A DNA stretch of 64,000 bases from JBKBUF01 sp046290815 (GTDB taxonomy: Bacteria; Bacteroidota; Bacteroidia; Cytophagales; Cytophagaceae). The DNA lies in contig JBKBUF010000001.1 in the NCBI GenBank assembly GCA_046290815.1, positions 62,001-126,000 on the forward strand, in the 5' to 3' direction. Both the position numbers and the translations under genes were made by a program. The notes under the pieces were generated by a model. The model was given only the letters and a program-made list of their open reading frames with translations. It had not been told where the DNA came from and did not search any database. The first letter of the stretch is position 1, and each line of letters begins with the position of its first letter. This document shows, in pieces, positions 1-8,403 of this stretch.

Positions 1-230
1 CTGATTTTCAAAATTCAGGAGAATTGACCGAACCTTCGGATACAAATTCTTTCGGAAATTCTTTTTACATCAGATTAAAAGCTCACAGCAGTTTTGCGAC
101 CACGTTTTATTTTTTTTCCTGCTGGGAAAAAGCTTCTGAAAACTTCAAAAGTCAATCGGGTATAATTAATGAAATAGAAACTGAAGCAGACAAATTATAT
201 ACTCCGGTTAAAATCATGCGTATTAAATAG
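1..230 (+). CDS. 3' end of an unidentified protein (partial)
   Basis: The reading frame is open from the left edge (first full codon at base 3) to TAG at 228-230, so these are the last 75 residues of a gene that starts outside the window. An internal TTG at 24 is unlikely to be the start because the frame continues upstream. The tail is rich in aromatic residues (TTFYFFSCWEKASENF) and has no transmembrane segment or sorting domain. A DUF4861-type carbohydrate-related protein is possible from the general look, but this is a guess. It converges with the next small gene. Confidence 0.55.
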   Translation, partial: DFQNSGELTEPSDTNSFGNSFYIRLKAHSSFATTFYFFSCWEKASENFKSQSGIINEIETEADKLYTPVKIMRIK

Positions 231-232
231 TA

Positions 233-430
233 TCACCACCAATAATAATGAAATCCACTATGATAATAGGGTGCATAAGGACCTACCCTGCCGAATTGCC
301 AATATGGATCATAGCCAAAATGGTATGGCCTGTACAGATGGTTAATACCCGGTGCTGTACTCACTCCTGCGCTAACAGCAAGATCTGATCTGCGGCATGA
401 GGAAAAGAAAATGGTAACAGAAATTACCAT
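233..430 (-). CDS. small tyrosine-rich putative lipoprotein
   Basis: A 65-residue protein with a very short hydrophobic start (MVISVTIFFSSC) ending in a lipobox-like FSSC, which suggests an exported lipoprotein. The mature part is rich in Tyr, Pro, Gly and His (for example GYDPYWQFGRVGPYAPYYH), like small Bacteroidota surface lipoproteins of unknown role. The frame is open further upstream without a standard start codon, so the signal peptide might be longer if a rare start is used. No function is recognised. Its stop lies 2 nt from the stop of the convergent partial gene. Confidence 0.5.
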   Translation of the reverse strand: MVISVTIFFSSCRRSDLAVSAGVSTAPGINHLYRPYHFGYDPYWQFGRVGPYAPYYHSGFHYYWW

Positions 431-486
431 GATATAAAAAAATGATTTTAGGACAATGCATGCATTGTCCTTACCGGTCGCCTTTG

Positions 487-675
487 TTAATATTTTCTGT
501 GGGAATTGGTCCCATCTCCGATTTTGTTTTCTTCGTTTTCCTTCTTTTTTCCTCCAAACCCTGCAGCATTTTCTTGTCCACCCGGAAAATCGGCTACACT
601 TGATTTGGTTTTTTCAGGTTTGTCCATACCTGAACCTGCACCCTTTATCATAGTACCTTGCTTACTTTTCTCCAT
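487..675 (-). CDS. small glycine/lysine-rich hypothetical protein
   Basis: A 62-residue, very hydrophilic, probably disordered protein: Lys/Glu/Gly/Asn-rich, with KGAGSGMDKPEKTKSSVADF followed by a GGQENAAGFGGKKKENEENK stretch. There is no signal peptide or membrane segment. It could be a small stress-type or nucleic-acid-associated protein, but the sequence does not decide. An opposing frame at 506-697 is also open; it reads as hydrophobic and Phe/Ser/Pro-rich, as expected for the antisense of a Lys/Gly-rich gene, so I prefer the minus strand. Confidence 0.45.
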   Translation of the reverse strand: MEKSKQGTMIKGAGSGMDKPEKTKSSVADFPGGQENAAGFGGKKKENEENKIGDGTNSHRKY

Positions 676-740
676 ATCGAAATGTATTTATTATTAAAAC
701 AAAGCGAAGGAAAATATGGGTTCCTTATCCTGAGGATCCT

Positions 741-851
741 TTAAAATAATTTTAGAATAACTTCAAATATCAGAAACAATAAAATTAAAGTTCCGAAGAA
801 TGCAGCAAGTCTTAATAAGACCCAATACCAGACAGGTTTTTCTCCGTTCAT
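741..851 (-). CDS. 36-residue single-pass membrane micro-protein
   Basis: ATG (849-851 complement) to TAA (741-743) encodes 36 residues: a polar start MNGEKPVWYW, then one strong transmembrane helix (VLLRLAAFFGTLILLFLIFE). The start lies 10 nt downstream of the DoxX stop on the same strand, so the two are probably cotranscribed. The product may be a small partner of DoxX or an independent membrane peptide. The codons are ordinary and the helix is uninterrupted, but support comes only from ORF shape and operon position. Confidence 0.5.
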   Translation of the reverse strand: MNGEKPVWYWVLLRLAAFFGTLILLFLIFEVILKLF

Positions 852-861
852 AAATAAATTT

Positions 862-1281
862 TTATTCCGGTTTGTCTTTACAAAAGTAAAAATCAGCAGA
901 ATATTTTCCGGGACCTGTGAGAATCAAAATAACGTACATCAGCATATACAACAAAGCCAGTTCTTTCTTCTGAAAAGGATCCGCGGCATGAACCAGAAAA
1001 AAAGCAATAAACATAGTAATAAACAGGGGCACAGATGCTAGTCGTGTAAACAGTCCGATAGTAATCAATAGACCACAGAAAAATTCCGCCAAAATAGCAA
1101 GTATCAGATTAGCTTCACTTCCTATACCAAATACATCTTTAAAAGTTTGTGATTTTTCGGCGTAATTGGCAAGTTTTGGCCAACCATGTGCTATAGCCAT
1201 TATTCCTCCTGCACAAATCCGCAGAACTAATATCCCCAGGTCAGGATAATAAGGCCTTACAGAAAAAAACATTTTTCTCAT
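862..1281 (-). CDS. DoxX family membrane protein
   Basis: A 139-residue integral membrane protein of the DoxX/DoxD-like family: four hydrophobic segments, an early LGILVLRICAGGIMAIAHGW block typical of DoxX, and a later ILAEFFCGLLITIGLFTRL block. DoxX-like proteins are inner-membrane proteins. The family is linked to thiosulfate:quinone oxidoreductase subunits in archaea and to redox or stress complexes in bacteria, but most homologues have no assigned reaction. The length is normal. It is followed 10 nt later by a micro-protein gene and is divergent from the SDR gene at 1396. Confidence 0.85.
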   Translation of the reverse strand: MRKMFFSVRPYYPDLGILVLRICAGGIMAIAHGWPKLANYAEKSQTFKDVFGIGSEANLILAILAEFFCGLLITIGLFTRLASVPLFITMFIAFFLVHAADPFQKKELALLYMLMYVILILTGPGKYSADFYFCKDKPE

Positions 1282-1395
1282 GATCAGATGTTTATATTTT
1301 GAAAATTAATATTTAAACCAAATAAAACAATTCCTGTTCAAGCTGATTTAATAAAAGCAATTAAACTAATGGTTTAACCCTTAAAAATTTAACTT

Positions 1396-2262
1396 ATGGA
1401 AAGAATATTAGAAGGAAAAGTGGCTATTGTTACAGGTGGTGGAACAGGCATCGGTGAAGCAATATGTAAAGAATTTGCCAGACAAGGTGCAAAAGTGATT
1501 GTGGTAGGATTTCATGATGATCCGGTAGATAATGTGGTAAACGAAATAAAATATTTCGGCGGTGAGGCAATTTCCTACAAAGGAGATATGTCTGTAGAGG
1601 ATCAGGCAAAGGATTGTGTATACTTTTCAGAAAGGACATACGGAAAACTGGATATACTCATCAACAATGCAGGCGTATTTCCGGAAATGGCTCCTATTCA
1701 GAATTCAAGTAATGATGCCTTCAATTACATGATCAAAAATAATATTCAGACAGTATATCTAATGACAAAGTTGGCTGTACCACTACTTCAGAAAACCAAA
1801 GGATGTATTGTAAATGCAGGTTCTGAAGCAGGAATTGAAGGCGATGCACAACTTGCAGTATACTCCGGTACAAAAGGTTTTATTATTGCATTCACCAAAG
1901 CACTTGCCGCTGAACAGGCACAATATGGAGTCAGAGTAAACGCTGTGGCTCCCGGTCCGACAGACACATCTTGGATGCATGTAAGTCAGGGACCTATGAC
2001 TGTAAAGCAAAAAATGATTCTTAAAAGTGCCATTCCAATGGGAAGATTTGGTACCCCTGAAGAAGTGGCGCAAGTATATACATTCCTTGCTTCTCCACTA
2101 GCCAGTTTCGTAACAGGATCTGTTTATGCCGTAGACGGCGGACTGATGATAGGTAAAGGCCCGGCAGGATTATTGGCAGATTCTGCAATGAAGTCCGCAC
2201 CTGAAGGAGAATTGGATCTTCAACATTCCAGAGAAGGAGATAATAGTATTCGATATCAATAG
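1396..2262 (+). CDS. short-chain dehydrogenase/reductase (SDR), glucose-1-dehydrogenase-like
   Basis: A 288-residue NAD(P)-dependent oxidoreductase of the classical SDR family. Visible motifs are the cofactor-binding glycine loop TGGGTGIG (residues 13-20), NNAG (90-93), the catalytic Ser in VNAGSEAG (S143) and the YxxxK pair (Y156, K160). The final Rossmann strand ends FVTGSVYAVDGGLMIG as in 3-oxoacyl-ACP reductase and glucose dehydrogenase relatives. The C-terminus extends about 30 polar residues beyond the usual end. The substrate cannot be told. It is divergently transcribed from doxX. The stop codon lies inside a heptad repeat array. Confidence 0.88.
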   Translation: MERILEGKVAIVTGGGTGIGEAICKEFARQGAKVIVVGFHDDPVDNVVNEIKYFGGEAISYKGDMSVEDQAKDCVYFSERTYGKLDILINNAGVFPEMAPIQNSSNDAFNYMIKNNIQTVYLMTKLAVPLLQKTKGCIVNAGSEAGIEGDAQLAVYSGTKGFIIAFTKALAAEQAQYGVRVNAVAPGPTDTSWMHVSQGPMTVKQKMILKSAIPMGRFGTPEEVAQVYTFLASPLASFVTGSVYAVDGGLMIGKGPAGLLADSAMKSAPEGELDLQHSREGDNSIRYQ

Positions 2263-2335
2263 GCAATAGGCGGTATGCAGTAGGCGGTAAGTGTTTGCCT
2301 ACAGCATACTGCCTTCTGAAATACTGCCTATTGGT
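2257..2335. repeat. heptad array, CAATAGG type, inverted pair
   Basis: From 2257 the bases read CAATAGG, CAATAGG, CGGTATG, CAGTAGG, CGGTAAG: a 7-nt period. After a short spacer the complementary series TGCCTAC, AGCATAC, TGCCTTC ... ACTGCCTATTGG follows, so the outer ends (CAATAGGC / GCCTATTG) can pair. The SDR stop codon (2260-2262) lies in the first unit. The stop of the convergent DUF6340 gene (2328-2330) lies in the last. Confidence 0.8.
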
Positions 2336-3374
2336 TATTTTCATTCAGCTGCTGCTGCAATCTTTGATTTTCAAAAATTCTATGCATCAATTGCTGACTG
2401 TAGGTTCTTCCGATTTTCAGATTATATATACTGTAAGATTTTTCTGCCCATTGCTTTGCCTCTTCGAGATCTCCATAAACCTCTTTAGAGATCGCATAAT
2501 TGTACATCGCCTTTGAAGCAACTTTAGGGTCTGAACTTCTGCTTAGTTTATACCAGATCTGACCGGCAGCATCCCAATTACCCGCAGCTGAAAATCTGAA
2601 TGCCGTTTTAAACTCTTCATTTTTTCCGGCTTTCTTAAAATATTCCCTATGTACTCTTATCCAGTTAGGAGAAATACGTGCTCCGTATTTTGTACCAGCG
2701 GCATAGCTTGCCTGATCAGTTGCTGCTCTCTTATTAATCAACCTTCCAATGGCCTCTAGTTCATTATTTCCTGTTGCTCTCCAGTTCATCACCTCGGTAA
2801 AATGGTGCTGGTCGACAATGGTTCTGTTAACAGGGTCATACAAGCGGAACCCCAGGTGAACTCTCACTGATTGTTCTGCAGTAAATTCAAGCTGCTTAAC
2901 CGGCTTACCATCCTTATCTGTCCTGTCCACCATCCTGCTGGAAGTTCTGATGTCTGTATTACTGTCGTATGTTTCCAGAGCACATACCGCATCTGTCTGA
3001 TACTGCCTGCAGATATTTTCCAATTCCATCCAGTCCAGCGGAGGTGGGAAAACAACACCGGCACCAGATCCTTTCATTAAAACGTTGGTCATTTTACTGC
3101 TGAAACGTGGTGAATTACTCATTATGGAGTTCAGACCGCCTAAGGCTTGATCGGTTCCGCTTTTATCCTGAAATAATCCTTCACCGGTTAATACACCCTC
3201 AATCACATTTATCACATTATTCTGCGGCAAAGTTCTGTTAATAATGGCAATGGTTTTAATATTCTGAGGAACATTAATTCCTGCAGGAGCTAATACATTA
3301 ATATAAACATTATGTCTTCCGCAGGCACTGAGGATAATCAGTACAAGGAAAAGGCTGTAGAGAGATTTTTTCAT
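2328..3374 (-). CDS. DUF6340 family lipoprotein
   Basis: A 348-residue exported lipoprotein with signal MKKSLYSLFLVLIILSAC and lipobox LSAC (Cys18). The mature part begins with the KTIAIINRTLP block followed by an EGVLTGEGLFQDKSG block, characteristic of the Bacteroidota DUF6340 family, and ends in a helical, TPR-like region (AAGNWDAAGQIWYKL, YNYAISKEVYGDLEEAKQWA). The family is thought to be envelope-associated with no known activity. It converges with the SDR gene, and its last residues are encoded across a heptad array. Family assignment is by recognition of the N-terminal pattern. Confidence 0.7.
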   Translation of the reverse strand: MKKSLYSLFLVLIILSACGRHNVYINVLAPAGINVPQNIKTIAIINRTLPQNNVINVIEGVLTGEGLFQDKSGTDQALGGLNSIMSNSPRFSSKMTNVLMKGSGAGVVFPPPLDWMELENICRQYQTDAVCALETYDSNTDIRTSSRMVDRTDKDGKPVKQLEFTAEQSVRVHLGFRLYDPVNRTIVDQHHFTEVMNWRATGNNELEAIGRLINKRAATDQASYAAGTKYGARISPNWIRVHREYFKKAGKNEEFKTAFRFSAAGNWDAAGQIWYKLSRSSDPKVASKAMYNYAISKEVYGDLEEAKQWAEKSYSIYNLKIGRTYSQQLMHRIFENQRLQQQLNENNQ

Positions 3375-3676
3375 GGTATTTGCATGACTTATACAGGTCT
3401 TTTAACGGAAGTATCCATTTTCGGTTTCTGGCCTTAATGCAATTAATTTCTCTCTTTCACAACATTTTTATGGTCCATCCTTCTTTAATTGATATTTCTT
3501 AAAATATTATTTTCCTTAGAAAAAATTTGAGTAAAATAATTTTCAACAACATTAAACCCATATAAAAGATAATTCGTAAAACTCAAATAATAAATTAAAA
3601 TACAGGTATTTACATGTGAATTTTTTGGTGTTTCATTGTACTATTTTGTGTTTTGATTTTTACCAAACTAAATATT
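3375..3676. other. divergent intergenic region
   Basis: About 300 bases between the DUF6340 lipoprotein gene and the T9SS cargo gene. It is AT-rich, must carry both promoters, and shows no heptad array, ORF or clear inverted repeat. Confidence 0.5.
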
Positions 3677-6496
3677 ATGATTACTCAACGCGTACTTTTT
3701 AAGTGCAGCCTATTGGTTGTCATCATTTTGTCTCTCTCAGCCAAATCATTCTCTCAATGTAATCCTTACCCTCAGGTAAATGCTGTTATAAATGGAGACT
3801 TTGAATCGGGTTATATTGCTTCCGGACCAGGATCATTTGCTACGGATCAATTGTATGTTTATGCCCCTGCAAATGCTGCAAATGCTGCATTAATGGATGC
3901 AGTAATGGCAAATCCTAATGCTAATGGCCCTTGTGCGTGGAATTCCGATGGAAAATACCATATAGCAGGCTATTATGGGACTTTCAGATGCGATGGGGGA
4001 AATTGGGATGGTCACCCTTTCTTAACAGAGGCCAACGGTAGATATGACCACACCAAAGGTATAGGAGGTGATGGTAAATATCTTATGGTGGATACCAAAA
4101 CAGGCGGTGGAAGCACGGCTTACGGAGTAAAAATCTGGGAGCAGGATGTGGATGTCTTTGCTAATACCTTTTATTACTTTTCTGCATGGTTTATCAATTT
4201 TACCCCTAACAGTACCGGTGGTGCAAGAGCACAATTGAGATTCGTGGTCCAGGCTTTGGACGGGTCAAATAACCCGATCGGAGCACCAACTGAATTAGGC
4301 GCAAGCGCTTGGTCTCCTGCTGAAGCATCGAGAGGAAATAGCTGGGAACAATATTATAATACATGGACGAGCCCGATAGGCACTGTAAAGGCCAGGTTAG
4401 GTATATATAACCAATCACCGATTGCGATTGGTAATGACGTAGGTATTGATGACATTTCATTCATCAACGGATGTCAGGCCATTCAAAGTTTAACCATACC
4501 TCCTGCACCAAGCTTACCTGCTACTTTCAACCTTTGCTCTACCAATGGCAGTGTGGTACTTGACCCCGGCGTTCCTACCAATGCAGGAGCAGGAAGGACC
4601 TTTACCTGGTATAGTGGTACCTCCTACCCGCAGACAGAGTTAGTGCTGAATTCGACAACGCAAAATACCTACACTGTTTCCACACCGGGAACGTACAGAG
4701 TTTGTGTTTACCAGCCTGGGGGATGTTCCAAGTCTGCAACCATTGTTGTCACTAACACCAATACCGTTTCGGTGACACCAGCCACTGCTTCTTTATGTAA
4801 TCCGAACTCTTCTACTCAATTGCTGACAAGCTCCCTTGGTAGTGCCAGTGCATTTTATACTTATCAGTGGCAGAGAAACGGAACAAACATAGGTGGTGCC
4901 ACAGCAACAACATACAATGCAAACCAGACAGGAACTTATACCGTTAACGCAACACATAGTTCTATACCTGCATGTAATGTAAGCAACACTGCTACTTTGA
5001 ACAACACCAATACAATGACTACATCAATTGGTGCAAATCAAAATTTGTGTAATTCATCTACAGCAACATTTACCAGCAGTTTAACTGGTTCGGCATTTAC
5101 GTATGAATGGTTAAGAAACGGAACAGTAATATCCGGAGCTACCACAGCCAGCTATACTGCGACACAAACAGGTACTTATACTGTCAGATTGCTACACCCA
5201 ATCTCCGGATGTAATGTACAGGCAAGTGCATCGGTAACCTCTACTAATTCCATAACACCAAATCATAATACTTTCTGTTCTGGAAGCCCCGCTAACCTTT
5301 CAGTTTCACCTAATGCCACATGTCCATACAGATGGTATAGCGCTGCAAGTGGCGGATCATTGTTGGCTTCCGGTTGCACATACAGTCCTAGTCCTGCTGG
5401 AACTACAACATATTATGTGGAGGATACTACCAATGTTTCATATAATAATATAGGTAGAAATGTAACTTCTGCAAATATTGGATCAGAATTACCAGGTGTT
5501 GACTGGAATGCTGATAATATTAATCGAGGACTGACATTTAATACCACAAAACAAGTACTAATTCAATCTGTTGATGTTTGGATTGAACAATATTCTTCAG
5601 TGACAAACATGGTAGTTTCCATTAGGAATTCTTCCGGAGTAGTTATCGGTAGCTCAGCTCCAATAACACATGACAATAGTGCATGGCCTGTGGGTGCGAA
5701 TCCTGCAAGAGTCACTGTGCCATTAAATATCAAAGTTCCAATAGGAACTAACTATACTATTGTAGTGTCCGGTGGGACGATTGGTGGTTTACGCAGAAAT
5801 GATACATTCGGAGGTCCTTATAATTCACCTGGAGGAGGTTTAAGTATCACCGGTGGTACTCCAAATGGAAGATATAACTATTTTGCAAACTGGAGTATAA
5901 AAGAATACTCTAACCCATGTGCCAGAATGCCTGTGACAGCAACATTGGAAACACCTTGTACTACTCCTGTTGATTTTGCTTCTTTTGTAGTATTTAAAGA
6001 AGGAAATACCAATGTACTTAAATGGGCAACTACAAGTGAAATCAATTCAGATGTGTTTGTAATTGAAAGATCATTTGATGGTATCAATTTCCATAACATC
6101 GGAACAGTCCAGGCTGCCGGACATAGCAAACAATTACTGAATTATTCCTTTACCGATCTCTCTCCTCTCGATGGCCTGTCATATTACAGAATAAGAGAAG
6201 TAGATTTTGATGGTTCAGTAACTTATAGCAGCATACAGGTTGTAAACAGGGATAAAAACAATAGCCTTATCATTTATCCTAATCCTTCATCAGGAGTATT
6301 TTCTGTATCATCTTTTGCAGGAATTTCTGATGAGTCCGAAATCACGGTAACTGACATGACAGGCAGAGTGATACTACAAAGAATACTTGAAGGAACAGTG
6401 GAAGCAGTTGATCTGACTGAAGCTCCTGCAGGTGTATATTATCTGCAGGTGAAATCAGGGTCGGAAATTTTCAATGGGAAAGTAATAAAACAATAA
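3677..6496 (+). CDS. secreted multidomain surface protein with T9SS type A sorting domain
   Basis: About 939 residues from ATG 3677. A TTG at 3653 would add 8 residues before the signal peptide, so I prefer the ATG. Order: signal peptide ending AKSFSQ; a jelly-roll/lectin-like domain of about 230 residues (NGDFESG ... VGIDDISF); several Ig-like repeats with the pattern YQWQRNGT-I-GATATTYNANQTGTYTV; a region starting IGRNVTSANIGSELPGVDW; a fibronectin-like block (VFVIERSFDGINF ... YYRIREVDFDG); and a C-terminal T9SS type A signal (IYPNPSSGVFSV ... GVYYLQV) over the last ~85 residues. The protein is expected to cross the outer membrane through the T9SS and stay on the cell surface or be released. 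No catalytic domain is seen; the lectin-like start suggests binding to glycans or surfaces. A strong terminator follows. Confidence 0.85.
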   Translation: MITQRVLFKCSLLVVIILSLSAKSFSQCNPYPQVNAVINGDFESGYIASGPGSFATDQLYVYAPANAANAALMDAVMANPNANGPCAWNSDGKYHIAGYYGTFRCDGGNWDGHPFLTEANGRYDHTKGIGGDGKYLMVDTKTGGGSTAYGVKIWEQDVDVFANTFYYFSAWFINFTPNSTGGARAQLRFVVQALDGSNNPIGAPTELGASAWSPAEASRGNSWEQYYNTWTSPIGTVKARLGIYNQSPIAIGNDVGIDDISFINGCQAIQSLTIPPAPSLPATFNLCSTNGSVVLDPGVPTNAGAGRTFTWYSGTSYPQTELVLNSTTQNTYTVSTPGTYRVCVYQPGGCSKSATIVVTNTNTVSVTPATASLCNPNSSTQLLTSSLGSASAFYTYQWQRNGTNIGGATATTYNANQTGTYTVNATHSSIPACNVSNTATLNNTNTMTTSIGANQNLCNSSTATFTSSLTGSAFTYEWLRNGTVISGATTASYTATQTGTYTVRLLHPISGCNVQASASVTSTNSITPNHNTFCSGSPANLSVSPNATCPYRWYSAASGGSLLASGCTYSPSPAGTTTYYVEDTTNVSYNNIGRNVTSANIGSELPGVDWNADNINRGLTFNTTKQVLIQSVDVWIEQYSSVTNMVVSIRNSSGVVIGSSAPITHDNSAWPVGANPARVTVPLNIKVPIGTNYTIVVSGGTIGGLRRNDTFGGPYNSPGGGLSITGGTPNGRYNYFANWSIKEYSNPCARMPVTATLETPCTTPVDFASFVVFKEGNTNVLKWATTSEINSDVFVIERSFDGINFHNIGTVQAAGHSKQLLNYSFTDLSPLDGLSYYRIREVDFDGSVTYSSIQVVNRDKNNSLIIYPNPSSGVFSVSSFAGISDESEITVTDMTGRVILQRILEGTVEAVDLTEAPAGVYYLQVKSGSEIFNGKVIKQ

Positions 6497-6516
6497 TATT
6501 AGTTTGGTAAAAGTGA

Positions 6517-6549
6517 AGAGACTGTTCCGAAAGGGCAGTCTCTTTTTTT
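6517..6549 (+). terminator. rho-independent terminator after the T9SS cargo gene
   Basis: The 8-bp stem AGAGACTG/CAGTCTCT with an 11-nt loop is followed by a run of T residues. It lies 20 nt after the stop at 6496. Confidence 0.85.
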
Positions 6550-6606
6550 ATGAAGTTGCTGGGATTATTGAATATCTTTTTTTTATTTTTATAATATCGC
6601 AAAAAT

Positions 6607-7110
6607 ATGCATATGAAATTAAATTTGCTTATTAAAAGCATCCCTTTATCACTTTTTTTCCTTTTGTGTTCATGTGTAAAATATGAAGAAGGGCCTTTGA
6701 TAAGTTTAAGATCTGCTGAAACCAGAATTGAAGGTTGTTGGAGGGTTGATAGGTATAATGTTAATGGTGTTGACTCGATGGAATTTATTATTAATAATCA
6801 TTTAAATGGCGAGTGGGTATTTTCATATAGGAAGCGCGATAATACTATTTTCCCTGTTTATCAAACATTTCAAAATTATACATATAATGGTTTCTGGGAA
6901 ACATATACTTTAGGCAATACACGATACCTGAACATAGCTTTCCACGATAAAAGTAATAAAGACTCAACATTGATTTCTTTTAATAGTTCTTCGACGTGGC
7001 CCATTAACGGAAAATGGGAAATTTTAAGGCTAAAAAATAATGATATGAAAATATCTCAATATAATGCAAACACAGGTAAAAGGCATGATATACATTTTAA
7101 GCCATTCTAA
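6607..7110 (+). CDS. hypothetical lipoprotein, lipocalin-like
   Basis: A 167-residue lipoprotein with signal peptide and lipobox LCSC (KSIPLSLFFLLCSC). An alternative ATG at 6613 gives a more standard MKLNLLIK start. The mature region starts with EGCWRVDRYNVNGVDSMEF and continues as alternating beta strands (WVFSYRKRDNT, RYLNIAFHDKSN, KWEILRLKNNDMKI). This resembles the small lipocalin-like lipoproteins of Bacteroidota, whose ligands are mostly unknown. The gene stands alone between a terminator and the convergent DedA gene. Confidence 0.65.
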   Translation: MHMKLNLLIKSIPLSLFFLLCSCVKYEEGPLISLRSAETRIEGCWRVDRYNVNGVDSMEFIINNHLNGEWVFSYRKRDNTIFPVYQTFQNYTYNGFWETYTLGNTRYLNIAFHDKSNKDSTLISFNSSSTWPINGKWEILRLKNNDMKISQYNANTGKRHDIHFKPF

Positions 7111-7135
7111 TCTGGCATTGGACTGAAATGTAGAA

Positions 7136-7747
7136 CTAGTCTTTATTCTTCTTTTTAAAAACCTCAAAAAAGGTAGGAATAAGAAATACCAGTACAATGG
7201 CAGGAACCAGAATCGCCATATACTTCCGTAAGACCGGAAACTCAGCACCGAAATAATAACTACCCAGCAGCAAGCAGGAATTAAACAACAAACATCCCAC
7301 ACTCGCAAATCCAAAAAAACTGGAATATCTTAACTCTATAGAACCTGCAAGAAAAGGGTTCATGGTACGTACTACCGGAACGAACCTTCCCAGTATTATT
7401 GCAGCCATACCTCTTTTCTTATAAAATCTCTTTGCCTTGACCAGGTAAGAGGGTTTGAAAAACCAGTTTTCTTCCTTCCTGAAGAGGTCCCTTTTCATCC
7501 TCGCCCCAATAGTATATCCTGTAAGATCTCCGGCCAGGGATGCCAGAAAACAGGATATTACCAATAATGCAGGATGAAGATCCAATACTCCTGAACCCGC
7601 AAGCAAACCTGCTGAAATTAACAATGACTCCCCTCCGGGTATGATAATACCTATCAGCAAACCTGTCTCCATAAAAACCAGGATTATCAGAAGGGTCAAC
7701 CCTCCGAATTGAAGTATCTCGTCCGGACTCAATTGCAGTAATTCCAT
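7136..7747 (-). CDS. DedA/SNARE-associated (VTT) membrane protein
   Basis: A 203-residue inner-membrane protein of the DedA family. Typical features are ETGLLIGIIIPGGESLLISAGLLAG near the start, ASLAGDLTGYTIGARMKRDLFRKEENWFF, and the basic KRFYKKRGMAAIILGRFVPVVRTMNPFLAG motif with the conserved arginines. DedA proteins act as lipid scramblases or in undecaprenyl-phosphate recycling and membrane potential maintenance. The length is normal, with about five hydrophobic segments and a Lys-rich C-terminus. It converges with the lipoprotein gene. Which DedA subgroup it belongs to is not resolved. Confidence 0.88.
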   Translation of the reverse strand: MELLQLSPDEILQFGGLTLLIILVFMETGLLIGIIIPGGESLLISAGLLAGSGVLDLHPALLVISCFLASLAGDLTGYTIGARMKRDLFRKEENWFFKPSYLVKAKRFYKKRGMAAIILGRFVPVVRTMNPFLAGSIELRYSSFFGFASVGCLLFNSCLLLGSYYFGAEFPVLRKYMAILVPAIVLVFLIPTFFEVFKKKNKD

Positions 7748-7811
7748 TATAAGGTTAAAACAATATAAAAGTATCTCAGGTTATTTGAAAAGTTAAAAAC
7801 TAGAAAGACTT

Positions 7812-7907
7812 ATGGGAACACTGTTACGAACAATAATAATAATTGGTATCATTGGAGTAATTCTGGTAATCCTTGCAGTTGCAGGAATTCTGGATGCCAT
7901 CTTTTAA
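7812..7907 (+). CDS. 31-residue transmembrane micro-protein
   Basis: ATG 7812 to TAA 7905-7907 encodes MGTLLRT followed by one long hydrophobic helix rich in Ile/Val/Gly and ending in ILDAIF. It begins 64 nt from the divergent dedA start and is followed 11 nt after its stop by a strong terminator in the same orientation. This supports a real short transcript. No family is recognised. Confidence 0.5.
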   Translation: MGTLLRTIIIIGIIGVILVILAVAGILDAIF

Positions 7908-7918
7908 CAAAAAAAATT

Positions 7919-7956
7919 GTGTCTCAAAAGTAGAGTCAGATTTGAGACACTTTTTT
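7919..7956. terminator. bidirectional rho-independent terminator
   Basis: The 10-bp stem GTGTCTCAAA/TTTGAGACAC is flanked by an A run on the left and a T run on the right. It can serve both the plus-strand micro-protein gene and the minus-strand TerB-like gene that ends at 7963. Confidence 0.85.
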
Positions 7957-7962
7957 ATTATT

Positions 7963-8337
7963 TTAAAATTTCTTCATATCCTTTTTAAATCTGGATATTA
8001 CAGATCTTTCCTCGTGTGAAGTATCATCAAATGCTTCTGCCACACGTTCCATAAAGGTCAGGCATTTTTTCTTCATAGACTCTGTAAAGTCAAAATCAAA
8101 TCTGTTTGCCTCCAGGGTGTCCAATGCATAATTATAGGCATCTTCAAGAGATATATTCTGCTGTTGCAGTTGATTGAACATTTGCTCAATCCATTCAGTA
8201 TCTGTATCCTCGAGCTGAAATTCCTTTGCGGCCAAACTTCTTATGGTTTGCTTTTCCGCCTCCTGTATTTCCCCGTCAGCTTTGGCAATTGCATATGCAA
8301 GACTTCCCATTGCAATGTGTATATTCCTTTTTGACAT
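7963..8337 (-). CDS. TerB-like (tellurite-resistance fold) protein
   Basis: A 124-residue all-helical cytosolic protein. The opening IAMGSLAYAIAKADGEIQEAEKQTI is the classical start of a TerB/DjlA-type domain (helix with an acidic ADGEI metal-binding-like loop), followed by LAAKEFQLEDTDTEWIEQMF and an amphipathic helix. TerB domains are linked to metal or stress signalling and membrane-associated complexes; in Bacteroidota many are stand-alone with no known role. The length fits a single domain. It lies 66 nt before the TPR gene on the same strand and may share the end of that transcript. Confidence 0.75.
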   Translation of the reverse strand: MSKRNIHIAMGSLAYAIAKADGEIQEAEKQTIRSLAAKEFQLEDTDTEWIEQMFNQLQQQNISLEDAYNYALDTLEANRFDFDFTESMKKKCLTFMERVAEAFDDTSHEERSVISRFKKDMKKF

Positions 8338-8403
8338 TATTCCTTAGGTTTAGGTTATGAAATAATAAAAAGAAAAGGAAAATAACAAACCGAATGTGGT
8401 TTA

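Noticed and set aside
456..697. Plus-strand frames of 63 to 65 codons at the left end
   Set aside because: Antisense to the Gly/Lys-rich small gene, with unlikely Phe/Pro/Ser-rich products.
8387..8402. AAACC/GGTTT inverted repeat at the end of the TPR gene
   Set aside because: Only 5 bp of stem and a broken T run; too weak to call a terminator.
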